Assembly: GCA_012064415.1 (NCBI GenBank)
Contig: SSNU01000124.1
Span: forward strand, 31,355-95,354
Reading direction: 5' to 3'
DNA from: Gyrodactylus bullatarudis
Taxonomy: Eukaryota; Platyhelminthes; Monogenea; Gyrodactylidea; Gyrodactylidae
Length of the DNA stretch: 64,000 nucleotides
A program made the position numbers and the translations under genes. Position 1 is the first letter of the stretch. Every line of letters starts with the position of its first letter. Shown one piece after another: positions 1 through 11,666 of the stretch. The notes under the pieces are model-generated. The model had not been told where the DNA came from. It did no database searches and saw only the letters and a list, made by a program, of their open reading frames with translations.

Positions 1-582
1 TGGATCGGCAATATGAAGCTTTGTGACTCGAGTATATATAAGGTAAGCTAGGAGGAGTAAATGAGTTAGGTTTTGAACTAATTATCTCTTAGTCTATTCC
101 TCTCTGATATTGAAACGACTGATAAGGGTTTGTAAACTATCAAAATTTGAACCGAATTCTGCTGATCTGATCGCTTAGATTATGGGTATTGAAACAAGGT
201 TAGCATTATCTCTTGAATATTCACCTTTATCCATATTATTTTTTTGGAATTTATGATTTTAGGGATTTCAGGTTTTTACATATTTAATATTTATAGGCGA
301 TATGATACAATATTTTATATTCTAACCAGCAAATACATTCAAAAAAGTAAGAGAGTGACAATGTATGTATTCACGAAAATTAAATCATTTTTTGAACTTA
401 CGTTGTAATGGTCACACTAGATTATAAACATCTCATTATAATAATCTATAAAATATATAATTTATTTATCGATAAGGAAAATTCAGTATTATAATTAAAG
501 ATATCAGTTTTGCTTTTGAGTGAACTAGTTCGTAAAGATTCATTTATTTTAAACAGCAAAGAAAATTAATAAATTTTCGCAT
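1..582. other. No gene seen
   Basis: AT-rich sequence without an open frame or repeat that I can support. Confidence 0.6.
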
Positions 583-846
583 TTGGGATTATTCAAGACT
601 CAGGAAAATCAAAAACTACTCTCCAATAGCATAGCAGAGATTAAATTCCTGTTTTTCAACTCTAAAGAAGAAGGAGAATTAGATCAGTTCTACAAAAAGA
701 AGGCTGATAATGGGAAATACCTCGATTTTGCCAGTTTCAGTCCTCTATCTCATAAAGATGGCTTGGTTATTATTTTTTTCAATGAAAACATTATATTGAA
801 ATTAAATCATATGCTACATAGAAATAATAAATACAAAATGATGTGA
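583..846 (+). pseudogene. Penelope-like RT fragment
   Basis: Short open stretch in which residues around KKKADNGKYLDFASFSPLSH (about 694-753) match KKKTDNGKYLHYASFSPVSH in the PLE reverse transcriptase at 27.1-28.2 kb. In that copy the segment lies about 60 residues after the YVDD box, in the thumb/connection part of the protein. The match ends near position 770, and the rest of the frame shows no similarity I can see. The open frame starts at TTG, so the boundaries are not those of a gene. It is a small piece of a PLE polyprotein, related to but distinct from the 27 kb copy, with no catalytic motif. Nothing nearby completes it. Confidence 0.6.
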
Positions 847-1120
847 GATTTTTATAAAGTCCATAAAGTTCTACTGATCTTGATCCCCAAGCTAGTGAAG
901 GCAGCACGCCAACCCAATGCACTTCAGCAGAATCCGGTTCAACGACCACTATTAATATCAGCTAATCAAAGAGGGAACTAGGAACAGAAATCAGTTGATT
1001 CTTCAGTTCAAAATTTTATCTCACAGTTACAAGGTTAAATTTTATTGAACACAAAAGGAATCATTATCAGAAGAGGACTTATTCAGTCAAGTGGAGATTA
1101 GAGTAAAGAAGAGATTTCGG

Positions 1121-1790
1121 TTAGTCAAGCTTAGACCTTAGGTGACACATAATAGACCTCAAGTCAAAAAGGTTATCACAATCCTTTAAGGAAAACTTAA
1201 TTTCCAGATAGTTGTAATATTTGAGAAGAAAATTATAGGAGTATGAGGGGTTTCTTAATTTCAGACGAGGAGCGAAAGTTTTTACAATAAAAGCTGTTCT
1301 TCGAAGCCAGACTGGGTCCAAGCCAGATAAAGCAATAAGAGAATTATAAGAGTCAAGCATGTAGAAACCTATATTGAATTCTTTCCAAGGTTAGGGAACA
1401 AGAATTTGTAATATGGGGAATAAGAGAAGCTAAGTAATCTAAATGAGGGAGAACATTGCATTTATAACCTTTAATTCTTAGCTCATAGGAAGAAGAATAT
1501 CTATTGTTAACATAGATTATAGAATTAATTAGACCTAACTTAGACAGAGAAGAGCTTTCTAAAGATGAAGTTATTTTCAAATCCCAAGTCGATAGTCATA
1601 TCAACAAATTCACCAGGAAGATGTAAGTTGGACAGAAAAGAGCTTGGTAGACCGTTTGGCAAGAATATTTTGCATTTAGATCTGTTTATTTCTAGACGTA
1701 TTTTACCCAGATCAACTTTGAGAGAAGAAAAGTAATTGTTGATTTTAAGAATGTTAAAGTCGTTGTTAGCAGTTCCCTTTTCTCTCCACT
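1121..1790 (-). pseudogene. LINE (non-LTR) retrotransposon RT C-terminal relic
   Basis: Read on the minus strand from about 1790 downward, three blocks occur in the order seen in LINE reverse transcriptases of the jockey/CR1/L2 type. First comes LEINRSKCKIF followed by a DLGF block (palm-thumb boundary). Next is SKLGLINSIIY then LPHLDYLASLIPHITNS and LTLERIQYRFL (thumb). Last is a WLRRTAFIVKTF block. The blocks lie in different frames: shifts occur near 1580 and 1355, and there are stops. The YADD catalytic box and everything upstream are missing, so this is a 5'-truncated dead copy. The 5' side joins a dispersed repeat at about 1780-1990. Assignment to LINE is inference from motif order; the clade is not resolved. 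Confidence 0.6.
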
Positions 1791-2145
1791 GTTGCTATTT
1801 ATTGGAGAGATTTGGTTTTTTTTCAGCCAACATTTATTCTTTAACTTTTACTATTTCTTTCAAAATTTGTAAATTATTATTTTCATTCATGTTTTAACTT
1901 TTATCATTATCAAAGAGACAAGTAAACAATCCTATTCATTAAATTTTTTATCTTCTTCGTTCTCATTTTGAATGAACGTTGTAAAACGAGGATTCTTGAT
2001 GAATTTAATTTCTTTGATACTGGAATAGTTTTTAATCCTTTTGATTTTTAATTTCTTTCTTGTTAGGAGATTTAGAAATAAGATATATTTTAGGGCCATA
2101 TGTACGTTCCATAAAGCATCATCAGTGGCAATACTTTAGAAGATA
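1779..2145. repeat. Dispersed repeat copy A
   Basis: The reverse complement of about 1779-1900 closely matches 4790-4899. Shared words include AATGAAAATAATAATTTAC, GAAATAGTAAAAGT and the hairpin CTCTCC-AATAAATAGCAACA-GTGGAGAG. A short plus-strand piece at about 2098-2145 (CATCATCAGTGG) matches the front of copy B at about 4715. So the two parts of the repeat point in opposite directions here. Read on the minus strand, it begins ATGTTGGCTGAAAAA and has an in-frame TAG before QQWREK; the frame then runs into the LINE relic. It may be a 5' leader of a retroelement; the identity is unknown. Confidence 0.5.
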
Positions 2146-4300
2146 CAGTAGCCAGAATCAATATAAAAGTTATAGACCATGTTATTTTTTAATGTTTAAA
2201 TACTCACTTTAGAGAACTTATGCTGTGATGATTAAATTATTAGAAAAAACTGAATTTATCGAATTTCTTCTCTGTGATAATACTATTTCTGAACACACTC
2301 TCTAATTTTGTTGCTGTAAAAAAATTATTTCCAATTATAGCTTCGTAAAATATTTACAATCTTACTCTATATCAGTTTGCCTTTTAAATTGTTTAAAGTT
2401 TTATTAATATAATCTCTATTATCTACTTTTTTATTAAATTGTATACAAAGTGTTATATCAAAGGTCTCTTTGAACTGAACAACTTACAGACCGTTAATTT
2501 TTCTTAAGTTTATTTAATTTAAAGTTAATAAAAATTTAAAAAATAAAGTTTTGGTAAATGAAAAAATATATGCTATAATAACTGACTGTAAAATGTATAG
2601 GTTAAAAATGTGCTCAATCATTTTTTATCCTAAACTATCCTTTGAATACTTCTACTTCAGGTAAAGAGATTTCAGTTTTTTAATTAAGAATTTATTGAAT
2701 CTCATGTGCAATTTTTTAATACGAATCTAATTTTTAACACTTGTAATCATTTCCGTTGAAATTTAATATTTTTTCGAGATTTTACCCCAAAACTTGAGGT
2801 GCTTATCAAGTATATAACCCGCAAGACAGTCAAATATCATTCAACTTTTCGTGCGTCCGCTATAAACCATATTCTATTTCTAAATTTATTCTTTCACCAC
2901 CTTATTTCACAGCCATCCATCTATTCATATAACTCTGAATTTAATCAAATGAAACTAAATAAAAGATTATCAACTATACCCTTTATATTCTTGTCTATTT
3001 AAGAAATTACACAGAATTATTCATCGTTTCCAGTGAGTATCAGGCCTTTGGCCAGAAAAATTTAATCTACTTACCTTTGCCTTTCTTGTCTATGAAATTG
3101 AAACTTGAATATCATTTTTATTAAAATTGGGCCAATATATATGGTAGCAACAGCATTCAAATATTTTATAATATTAGAGGATAGTAAAATCTTTTTGAAA
3201 ATCAATTTCGATTTTAAATTGTTTTGTTTGGATGTAGAAATGAATGAATTTATATGATGATAGGTCTCACTCTGTTTTAAGATTTCTGAAAATCAAAATA
3301 GTATTAAAAACTCGTTTAAATTTATCAGAGAATAGCAATTTTTGATAGATTTCAAAACTAGCAGAAAAATAGAAATACCCTTTTTAAAAGTTACTTCTTG
3401 ATAAGTTAATGGTACTATTATTTATTGACATGTACTATGGAATATTCGATAAATGAACTATATTTTTGTCTTGTTGAATCAAGACTTTTGAACAAAATTT
3501 ACCCATTCATACGACAAAAAACCTAAGACCAATAATTTACTCTGATTTGAGTTAAATTTTTCTTCGTTCCCACAGGCGGTAGCCCATACTTTACCAGATT
3601 ACTATATTTTTGTTAATTATATATTAAAATTGAATAAAAAAATTGTTTAATGAATAGCAAGAATAGCATTTTGACTGCCCTAGTTATAACATAGTTAAGG
3701 TTTCTAAATTAATTTGATAAGATTTATTTAAATGGGGCTAATAAACCCAGTTATACTCACTCAATTTCTCTATTTCTTAAAGTTATAAATATTTATTTAT
3801 GAGAATTTTCAATCATCATTAGTTAAAAGTAGTAAAAGATTATTCAAGCTACTACAACAGTTTTGAATATAATGGATAATTCAAACACAGATTTCTAAAG
3901 GTTCTGTAGTTTTTAATTAGACTCGGTTTTCTTCATGTAAGACATAGGAATAAAATCAATTGAATCAAGCCAAAGTTTCAGCTCCCAAAAAAAATATTTG
4001 ATATATATTTGACTTGTCACACCAAGACATTTTTGTGAAGTTGAAGGCTTACGAGAAATCAATTTTTGTCGATGAAGGATCTATTTTTTGTTTAAGTTTG
4101 AACAAATAAAGAATCAATCCATGAAATTCCGATAAGCATTAATAAATTTATCATTCGAGGTTTAAGGAATGTGATCTTCCCTGCATTTCTCTTCTTTCTA
4201 GTTCTTGAAATCGGATTTTGAATTTTGTTCGAATTGCAACAAGTAGTTGAAATAAAGGTAATAAAAACTATAGACTAATCGTCTACTATTCGGTTAGTTA
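2146..4300. other. No gene seen
   Basis: AT-rich, no recognisable domain. A 67-residue open frame at 2799-3002 is compositionally plain and matches nothing I know. Confidence 0.5.
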
Positions 4301-4714
4301 GTTTTTGATCTATACCTTTTGCTGTTCGTCAAGGAAGATATGAAATTCGATAAAGAATTCGTGAAATTCAGTAAGAAACTCATGAAATTCATTAAGTAGT
4401 ATTTATTTTTTAAGTAGTAGTATTTTAAAATGTCATTATTGAAGGAAGATATGAAATTCAATAGGGATGTTGTGAGAAACGATATGGAATTAATGCAAGT
4501 CATAAAAGGAAAATTTTATATTTTTTTGCAATAATTTAGGATAATAATATTTCACATGGTTTGTGAATTGTATTATTTTATCTAGAGTTTATTTGGCTTC
4601 TTCTGCGATCTCCTAGAGTCTTCTCAAACATTATTCAGCTACAGGAATACCGTCTTGTCCTCTTAGGTAGTTAATGTTTTCTCCATTAAAATAGATGTAA
4701 ACATATATTAACAC

Positions 4715-4899
4715 CAAATGTACATTTCTTAAAGGATCATCAGTGGTATCACTTTAAAAATGATAAGAGTTAAATAATTGAATGAAAATAATAATTTACG
4801 ATTTTAAAAGAAATAGTAAAAGTTTAAGAATTAAGAATAAATCCAAGCTGAAAAAACACCAAAACTCTCCATTATATAGCAACAGTGGAGAGAAAAGTG
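4715..4899 (+). repeat. Dispersed repeat copy B
   Basis: Plus-strand copy of the repeat also seen at 1.78-2.15 kb and 38.44-38.58 kb. It starts near GGATCATCAGTGG, passes GAAATAGTAAAAGT and CAAGCTGAAAAAAC, and ends with a hairpin-forming CTCTCC...GGAGAG. The hairpin loop contains TAGCAACA, as in copy A. After about 4899 the sequence departs from copy A, so the end of similarity is a junction. Confidence 0.5.
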
Positions 4900-4906
4900 A
4901 AAAAGC

Positions 4907-5131
4907 TCACATAGGCCAAGGTAGTTGAAGATTACATGAATAGTTTTTCTGAACACATAGATTGGGTTTGTATTGATTGATAAAGAATTTCTCCTTTACC
5001 CATACATCTATGCTATCATCCCCAGGGTTTTTGTATAAAACGGAAAAATTTGAAATTGAAGCTGCGTGGTTTTCCTGCTTAAGATGTCTAATAACCGCGG
5101 TATCCTCCATTACTTTATTATTTTTCTCCAT
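4907..5131 (-). pseudogene. Possible GIY-YIG endonuclease C-terminal scrap
   Basis: The 74-residue frame contains VIRHLKQENH then ISNFSVLYKNPGDD then VKEKFFINQYKPNLC. The spacing H...H, hydrophobic strand, WV.EKFFI and KPNLC resembles the second half of GIY-YIG domains carried by retroelements. The GIY and YIG strands themselves are not present. A second, degenerate copy lies at 56955-57075 on the minus strand, with a stop inside. Because two dispersed copies keep the same wording, it is part of a repeated element. The family call is inference from the pattern, not from a full domain. Confidence 0.4.
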
Positions 5132-5301
5132 TGTTCAACGTTCGATGCGATCAATTAAGCTTCGTAGAACTTGTGGCGTTTTTTGACATTAATCATAATA
5201 CATTTCATGAGTTTCTTACTGAATTTCACGAATTCCTTATCGAATTTCATATCTTCCTTAACGAACAGCAAAAGGTATAGTAATATCACATTCAAGAGTT
5301 G

Positions 5302-5465
5302 CAGTTAAAGTAATGAATTAGGGAATACCAAAACTTCCTAGTTAATCTTGATAAGCCGTTAGTTTTTAGTTAAAGTAGTGAATGAATTAAATTCCCATTA
5401 GTCTAACTAAAAATTCCTTGAAATTATACACAAAGCTAATAATAGTTTTTCATCATGTCTTTAAC
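5302..5465 (+). repeat. Solo arm of TA-type TIR family (CAGTTRAAGTAATG)
   Basis: Begins GCAGTTAAAGTAATGAATT and matches the left arms of the elements at 23425-24134 and 37417-38433, including CTTGATAAGCCG and GAAATTATACACAAAG. No facing arm is found within several kb, so this is a solo or truncated copy. Confidence 0.65.
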
Positions 5466-8400
5466 AAAAATATCAAGTTAGTGATCCAAATATTCAAAAA
5501 TCTGGCATCCGCGTAACAAATTTAACAAATCAATCCGTTTGTCTTAAGACTATCAGGAGTAACAAGATTAACGGTCACATTCATTTTATTTTATATATTC
5601 ATAATGTCGAAAAACTAACTTTTCATCTTCCCTTTAGTAGATTAAAATTTTAATAAATTCTATATCATTTTTTGCGATAAAACAGAATAAAATTTCAATG
5701 AAAAACTCACTTTATCTTTATTTGCCTAAAATTAGACGGAAAGATTTTATTAGATAATCTCAATATTTTGTAAAATATAGAACTAGTTGCCCGAAGCTTT
5801 GTATTAAGATTTGGGATTCAAAATCTTAATTTTCATCATTAACTGGAATATCAGGAAAATAAAAGTAAAATCTCTTCTTCATATATTAACTTTTGATGGG
5901 ATGGAAAAGTAGAAAAATTTCGTCCTTTTTCCAAATAAATGTATATAGATTGTTAAATCAAATCTAAATAAAATTTCTTCCTTTTCAAAGTCATAGTATT
6001 TTGGATATTTTATCCTAAAGATTGACTCTGTAATGGTAAGAAAATTTTTTTTAATTCTGAAACTCTTTGTGAAAATGAAAATCAGAAATATCAAAAGATC
6101 TCAACGAAAAAACTGCCTTTTCAAATAGTGAGCTGATGAAAGAAAAATAACTGAATCTTATGATTTTCGAAAATTCACACAATTTTCTCTTTTTTACTCT
6201 TGAGTTCAACATGTTTCGCATAATTAATTAATTCAGATCTGTATAAGAATTCACTCACTTATCATACCATTGCCTATTATTAAGAGATTTTTAGTTTGAA
6301 TTAGATTATTGAACATTTTGTTGTCCAATCTTACAACTTATCTGCGAGTCTGTAACAAAATTAGAAACTGAAATCTTTTTTCTTTTGAGAACATTTTTTA
6401 TAATTTAAGAATTATTGAATCTTCATTTCAGTTTTAAAAAAAGTTAATATTATTTTTCTTGTTATGATTAAATTGATGATGAAAAAGAGAAAATTACTCT
6501 GTTTCGAGTTCGCTTGATTGATAAGTAATATTTAATATGCATTGATTTTATTTTGGAATCTATTAATTTTAAGTTGAAAACGAATGACAGAGATCATCAT
6601 TTTGTGAATCCACTATTCGTATTTATTCGATTAATAATTTTGAGGGTTTCACAAATAAAAAATAACCGATGGGATTTTTCTCTTTTTCAGCAGTGTTTCT
6701 TTTATTCTCACGTTTAATTACCCAGATATATTTTTCTCTTGAAGATCTTCTTGATCTTTAGAATGATGGCTCTTCTTATGCTGTATCTGAATCAGTTCTG
6801 TTTTTATTTTCAATATATTACGAATTGAGCATTTTTCATATAAATTTTTTAAACAAGCTAATAATTATTGCTATGATCATAATTTAAATTCAATTCAGTT
6901 TTATATTTACATTATTCTGTTTTCCCTTCAAAGAAAGATCATTATTATTACTCCTCTGAATTTGAAAAATGACGAGAAATTTTTTCAAAGGAATGGTACA
7001 ATGGAAACTGAACTTTATCCAATAAAAACATAATTATTGTAAATTATTTCTGAAAATTATTTATATTTTAATATTCATATTTATCAGTTAATATTTTCTC
7101 ACAGCCCTTGTTTTTCTCTTGATGAATTTATAATTTATTCGAAATTTTTCTATAGTCTAGAACATGTTGTGCTTGTCTTTAATTTTTCAGACCAGAGGTT
7201 ATCCGTTCCCATTTCGTGCAAGATTGACATGAAAATAACTTATTATATCTTGTAATCTTGTCTAAATTTTCCTTAAAAAATCATTTAAGAGCAAGTGAAT
7301 ATGATCTTGAGATCCTAATCTTTTGCACAATCGGATTTGGGCTCAAATAATTCCAACTAACTTCTCAAAACAGATGAGATGTGAAAATCGAGATTTTTAT
7401 GAAAAAAATTAGGTTTTGCTCTCATTTTGAAAAAATTCACCTTTATTACTTTAGCAGGAAAAAAGAAGATTATTCATCAAACATAATTAAAGTTAGTTAA
7501 ATTTTTATCTTATTAAAAAATCGATTTACTGTCGATGAGCTTCTCTAAATGAAAGATAGTTTTATAGTTTCAAAAAAATCCACTTATCTTAACATTTTTT
7601 CAACAAGAATGTCCAAATTTACTTGATGTTTTTCATTCTAAAATTAAAAATTTTCATTAGCTTAGATAAAAAAAGTCAAACTTGGTATAAGATTGAATTT
7701 CACATCTGCTTACTCGGTCGTTAGCCGGCTGAAATAAATTCATAATGAATATTTTTACTTCATTTTAGTTGAATCAATATTGAGTTTTATACTTAAAAAT
7801 ATTTCAATTATATGCTCTGTAGAATAAATCAAATACTTTCTCACCTAACTTCCGATGTACTGATAAATTGAAAGAAAAAATGAGAATATCTTTCATTTTA
7901 TTACATAGTGTATAACAAAATTTTTCAAAAATGATACAGAATATCATTCTGATGTTAAACCAAAAATAATAAAAAAATTTAACGACTCGTTAACGAGATA
8001 TTTAACTTTAAGCCGGATTCTCTACCACATAACCTCTCAAACTATCGATATTTTTCGATAAAATAATTTCCCTTTAAAAATTTCTCAATTTTTAAAATAT
8101 TATCATTGTAAAGACACCTTTAGAGGACTCTTCACAGGCGAAACTCGAGACTTTTAGAATTGTTCTTATCGATCTGTGACAACCTTCAGCACTTCTATTT
8201 TCATTATCTTTCAATGTCCTCATGCTGTTCGATTTTAAACAAAGAATGAATTTTTTTATAAATGTTAGAATCCCGTAAAACACCCCAAAGGAAAATACAT
8301 TTCACTAATGACGCAAAAATTTCCAAAAATCTACCCAGAGAAAAATATTTTTCTAGAATGAAATGAAATGAAATTTACTGAAAAATTCATATGTTCTGTT

Positions 8401-8787
8401 TTACAATTATCATTTTCATATTAAAAATAGTTGTTATGTACAATAATAATAAGTAAAGGATAAGAAAAGTAAATAATGAAGATATATATAAATACAATAA
8501 TCTTCCAGGTGAGCTTTAGACTTAAGAAGAATGACTCTAATGTTTTCCATATTATTTACGTTCTTCTCATTGCCTCAGGAGTAGATGGCAATGATAAAAG
8601 TTATCCTATCGCTTTGTCCATAGTACCTACGGAAAATGAAAATTAAAGGAAAATATTTTGCGAAGATCTTCTCCACCCCCAAAGAACATCTATTTTATGT
8701 TTCTCGAGATCAAAATAGTGAAATAGGAAGATTTTGTAATTTCAAAAAACCTCTATGTAGTTTTACAAAAATTAATGGCTATATGCC
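5466..8787. other. No gene seen
   Basis: Long AT-rich stretch. I saw no conserved domain, TIR pair or RNA gene. Small open frames at 5879-6094 and 8092-8283 look like chance. Confidence 0.5.
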
Positions 8788-8991
8788 GTGGCTGATAATT
8801 TAGAAGATTCTCCTGAAAATAATGTTCCAAATGAACACAAAGCAATCTCCTTGAAAGCAGTTTACTTGGAGATTATCACGCTTTGTGGCGTCGAAAATCT
8901 GAAGGAGTCGCAACTTGAAGATTACAGAATAAATAAAATACGCGGAAGACTATGTAAGAGCCGTAAAATTCAAGGGCTGATAAAAGTGTAA
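8788..8991 (+). CDS. Unassigned small ORF, possible exon
   Basis: The 67-codon frame opens with GTG; the frame is open a few codons further upstream, but there is no ATG. The product is mixed and hydrophilic (MADNLEDSPENNVPNEHK at the start, KIRGRLCKSRKIQ near the end). Base composition is less AT-rich than the surroundings, and an AATAAA lies about 15 bases after the stop. I do not recognise it. It could be a last exon, a scrap of an element or chance. Confidence 0.25.
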   Translation: MADNLEDSPENNVPNEHKAISLKAVYLEIITLCGVENLKESQLEDYRINKIRGRLCKSRKIQGLIKV

Positions 8992-9062
8992 TGAAATTTA
9001 GTGTTGAATAAATTTATTTTTTTTTATTTATAAAAAAGTATTCTCTCTTGGAAATTTTCGGA

Positions 9063-9185
9063 AATTTTTTGGCTAACAAGGGACGAGTTCCTACTGTCCC
9101 AAATAGCTTAATCGGAGATAATTGGGCTTTGGAATGTCAGGACCCTGAAGGTTTAAAAATAAATAAGAAACGTAGAAGACAATGA
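9063..9185 (+). other. Coding-like stretch, unassigned
   Basis: A frame open for about 40 codons reads ANKGRVPTVPNSLIGDNWAL followed by ECQDPEG and a basic end KKRRRQ. Composition stands out from the flanks. There is no start codon and no family match I can name; together with the frame at 8788-8991 it may be the relic of one gene or element. Confidence 0.2.
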
Positions 9186-9918
9186 CGAGCTGAAAAAAAT
9201 CAAAGCTGGAAAATATTTTGTTATTATTTACCTGTCGTTGAGTTGCCTGAATAATAATAACGAATCATTAGAAAAGAATACAAAATCTCATGTCTAAACT
9301 CACTTCCTCAATAGTAAGCTTTATTTATTTACATAATTTTTAGCTAGTTCACTAAAGATGAACAACAAAATTCTTGAACAAGTGACAAAAGCTCACATTT
9401 CTGCTCTCAAACTAACAAAAAAGATAATTAAAATTCAATTTTTCATTCAAATTCAATTTTTATCGATTTTGCTAATAAAAATTCCTCAAAGTTAGAGTCA
9501 ATTTCAAGATGAGTATGGCAGACGGGATCGGGTTTGAATTGCTTTTACAAAAATCAAGTTGAATTAGTTTTATACATGTCTGCTTATTTTGAATTTTTAG
9601 AATAAGAGCTTAAAACTGCATTCAAAATTCTTGAAGCTTCATCAGAAATATTGTTTAATATAATTAAATTATTTGAATAAGTTGGATGTAGTTTTGAAAA
9701 ATAAAAATATCAAAAAATTCTAAATATTAAAAGTAGTTCCAAACTCCATTAAAATTCTTAATTTTGAACTGAAAATCTCTCGAAATGATAACCCTCGAAG
9801 AATGTGCTTCAGCTTAAGTTTCCTTCCATCTACTTGATTTCTTTCTCATCAAGTTGATGTAAGATTTGAATTAGAAGTATCATGATTGAATATATTCAAG
9901 AGTGCAGAATATATTTTT
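9186..9918. other. No gene seen
   Basis: AT-rich, no supported feature. Confidence 0.5.
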
Positions 9919-10960
9919 GAGTCAATTACATTTTTCACACTATTGACTAGACTTTTTTTTCTTTATTATATTTTTGACTACACTTTTTATAGTTTCGACT
10001 ACAATTCTAAAATATATATTTTACTTTTGACTACAATTTCTTCCATATTTTACACATTTGACTATAGTCAAATTCCAATTAAAATATTGAGATTTTCTTC
10101 CAAATATGTATTTTGACTATAGTTAATTTTGTTTTTACATTATTATTGACTACACTGTTTTTCATTTTTATATTTTTGACTATACAATTTCTAGGATCTC
10201 ACAAAGGTTATTTTAAGGTTAATTATAATATATGCCGTTAATTTAATGGGAAATATAATTTGGTTAATCTCCGTGTTATAATTATTCGTTTTTTCAATTA
10301 AATTAATGTAATGAATACACAGCATCATTTGAAATTTTCAAAGTGTTCAATTTATGTTCATGCAACAAGGCCTTGCAAATATTTTTTCGCTATTTATATT
10401 CGCAAATAAATTGGACTGATCACATTTAACGAATATACAAGACTGACAACCTGAAAAAAATTTATTCATCGAAAATATTTCTACTGGATTTGGATTCTCT
10501 TAAGGATGGTGAAATTCTAAGCCTGACGGCAACTCGAAAACCCAGGCTGAAACGACTAAAATCAAAATTTGAAGAAGATTTGAAATAAATCAAATTGAGT
10601 AAACATTGTTAAATATTTATATTTTCTTTCTCAATACATAAAGTGTAGTCAAAAATGTAAAAATGAAAAAAAGTGTAGTCAATAATAATGTAAAAACAAA
10701 ATTAACTATAGTCAAAATACATATTTGGAAGAAAATCTCAATATTTTAATTGGAATTTGACTATAGTCAAATGTGTAAAATATGGAAGAAATTGTAGTCA
10801 AAAGTAAAATATATATTTTAAAATTGTAGTCGAAACTATAAAAAGTGTAGTCAAAAATGTAAATATGAGAGAAAGTGTAGTCAAAAATTTAATAAAGAAA
10901 AAAAAGTGTAGTCAATAGTGTGAAAAATGAAATGACTATAGTCAAAAATGTAATTGACTC
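9919..10960. mobile_element. Foldback element with iterated TTGACTACA arms
   Basis: Left arm 9919-10188 and right arm 10641-10960 are reverse complements around a loop of about 450 bp. Each arm is an array of about 8-10 copies of a motif near TTTGACTACAC or the palindrome TTGACTATAGTCAA, mostly about 30 bp apart. The right arm has two units (about 22 and 34 bp) that the left arm lacks, showing unit gain or loss. Outer ends share GAGTCAATTACA. No transposase is present, so it would be non-autonomous. Arrays of short subterminal repeats are typical of transposase-binding regions in some DNA transposons; which superfamily this belongs to is not clear. Confidence 0.75.
10430..10588 (+). other. 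52-residue open frame in the foldback loop
   Basis: Open without ATG, from RIYKTDNLKKIYSSKIFLLD to LKSKFEEDLK before TAA. The C-terminal part is rich in K, R and L (TRKPRLKRLKSK). It is unrecognised and may be a carried fragment of a gene or chance; it is recorded because it sits inside the foldback loop. Confidence 0.2.
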
Positions 10961-11369
10961 TATATTTTTCTATATCTTGATTAAAACTGACTTTTCATTA
11001 TCTTCACTAAAAACATACGAAATTTAAATTAGGATATACAAGTTGAATGGGAACATTTATTTTGCATTCTTAGTGAATGAATTATATCATCAGTAAATTA
11101 ATAATTTTCATTTATAGTTTCAGATCAGTATTCATTACTAATCTGATTATAAGTCTGATGGATATAATCTTTACAAGAATCAAGATCATAAGTAAGATTA
11201 GTTTGATTTCATAAAATAATAAAATAAAAAAAAAGATTTTTACCACGAGAGTAAATTGAAATATTTGACAAAAGCCTTAAGGAAAGAACCATTGAAGGCT
11301 GCATAAAATTAATTTTCAGCTATTTATTACAAAAATAGCTAGTAAAAAATGATTCCACTAATTACATTA

Positions 11370-11550
11370 AGCTTGTTTACTAATTTCGAAAAACGGTCCA
11401 ATAAAGACGAAAAAATGTCTATTCATTTCGATAAACTGTCCACTAAACTCGAATAGATCCTAACTTAATTATCTCATTCTCTTAATATTGTAAGACTCTC
11501 CAGTAATTTTGTTTAGGCATTCCACTAAATTCGAGAAAATGTAAGCTAAT
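11370..11550 (+). repeat. Degenerate minisatellite, unit about 22 bp
   Basis: Loose repeats around CACTAATTTCGAAAAACTG (for example at about 11377, 11424, 11443, 11496 and 11522). One more unit (CCACTAATTTCGTAAAACG) lies at about 12597, beyond the inverted-repeat PLE module. This suggests the module inserted into or beside the array. Confidence 0.4.
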
Positions 11551-11666
11551 TTTGATTAACTCATTTGATAATTAAACCTTCAATTATTCTAATTTTGTCA
11601 ACGAATCCAATAATTATAATTTTGAACCAAGTAGTTCTTCAGGGAGCTGTTCGGCATAGATTGATC

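Larger units (their letters stand above)
4311..5279. repeat. Inverted repeat, arms of about 78 bp
   Basis: Left arm 4311-4388 and right arm 5201-5279 are reverse complements with few differences. They share the words AAGGAAGATATGAAATTC and TATACCTTTTGCTGTTCG. The left arm read on the plus strand is itself made of tandem GAAATTC-containing units and is open (KEDMKF, VKFSKK, LMKFIK), and a similar KEDMKFN block recurs at about 4443. The interval holds dispersed-repeat copy B and a GIY-YIG scrap on the minus strand. It could be a foldback element or two inverted copies of a coding repeat flanking an insertion. Confidence 0.55.

Noticed and set aside
2799..3002. 67-codon frame
   Set aside because: Starts at a non-ATG codon, no motif, no neighbouring support.
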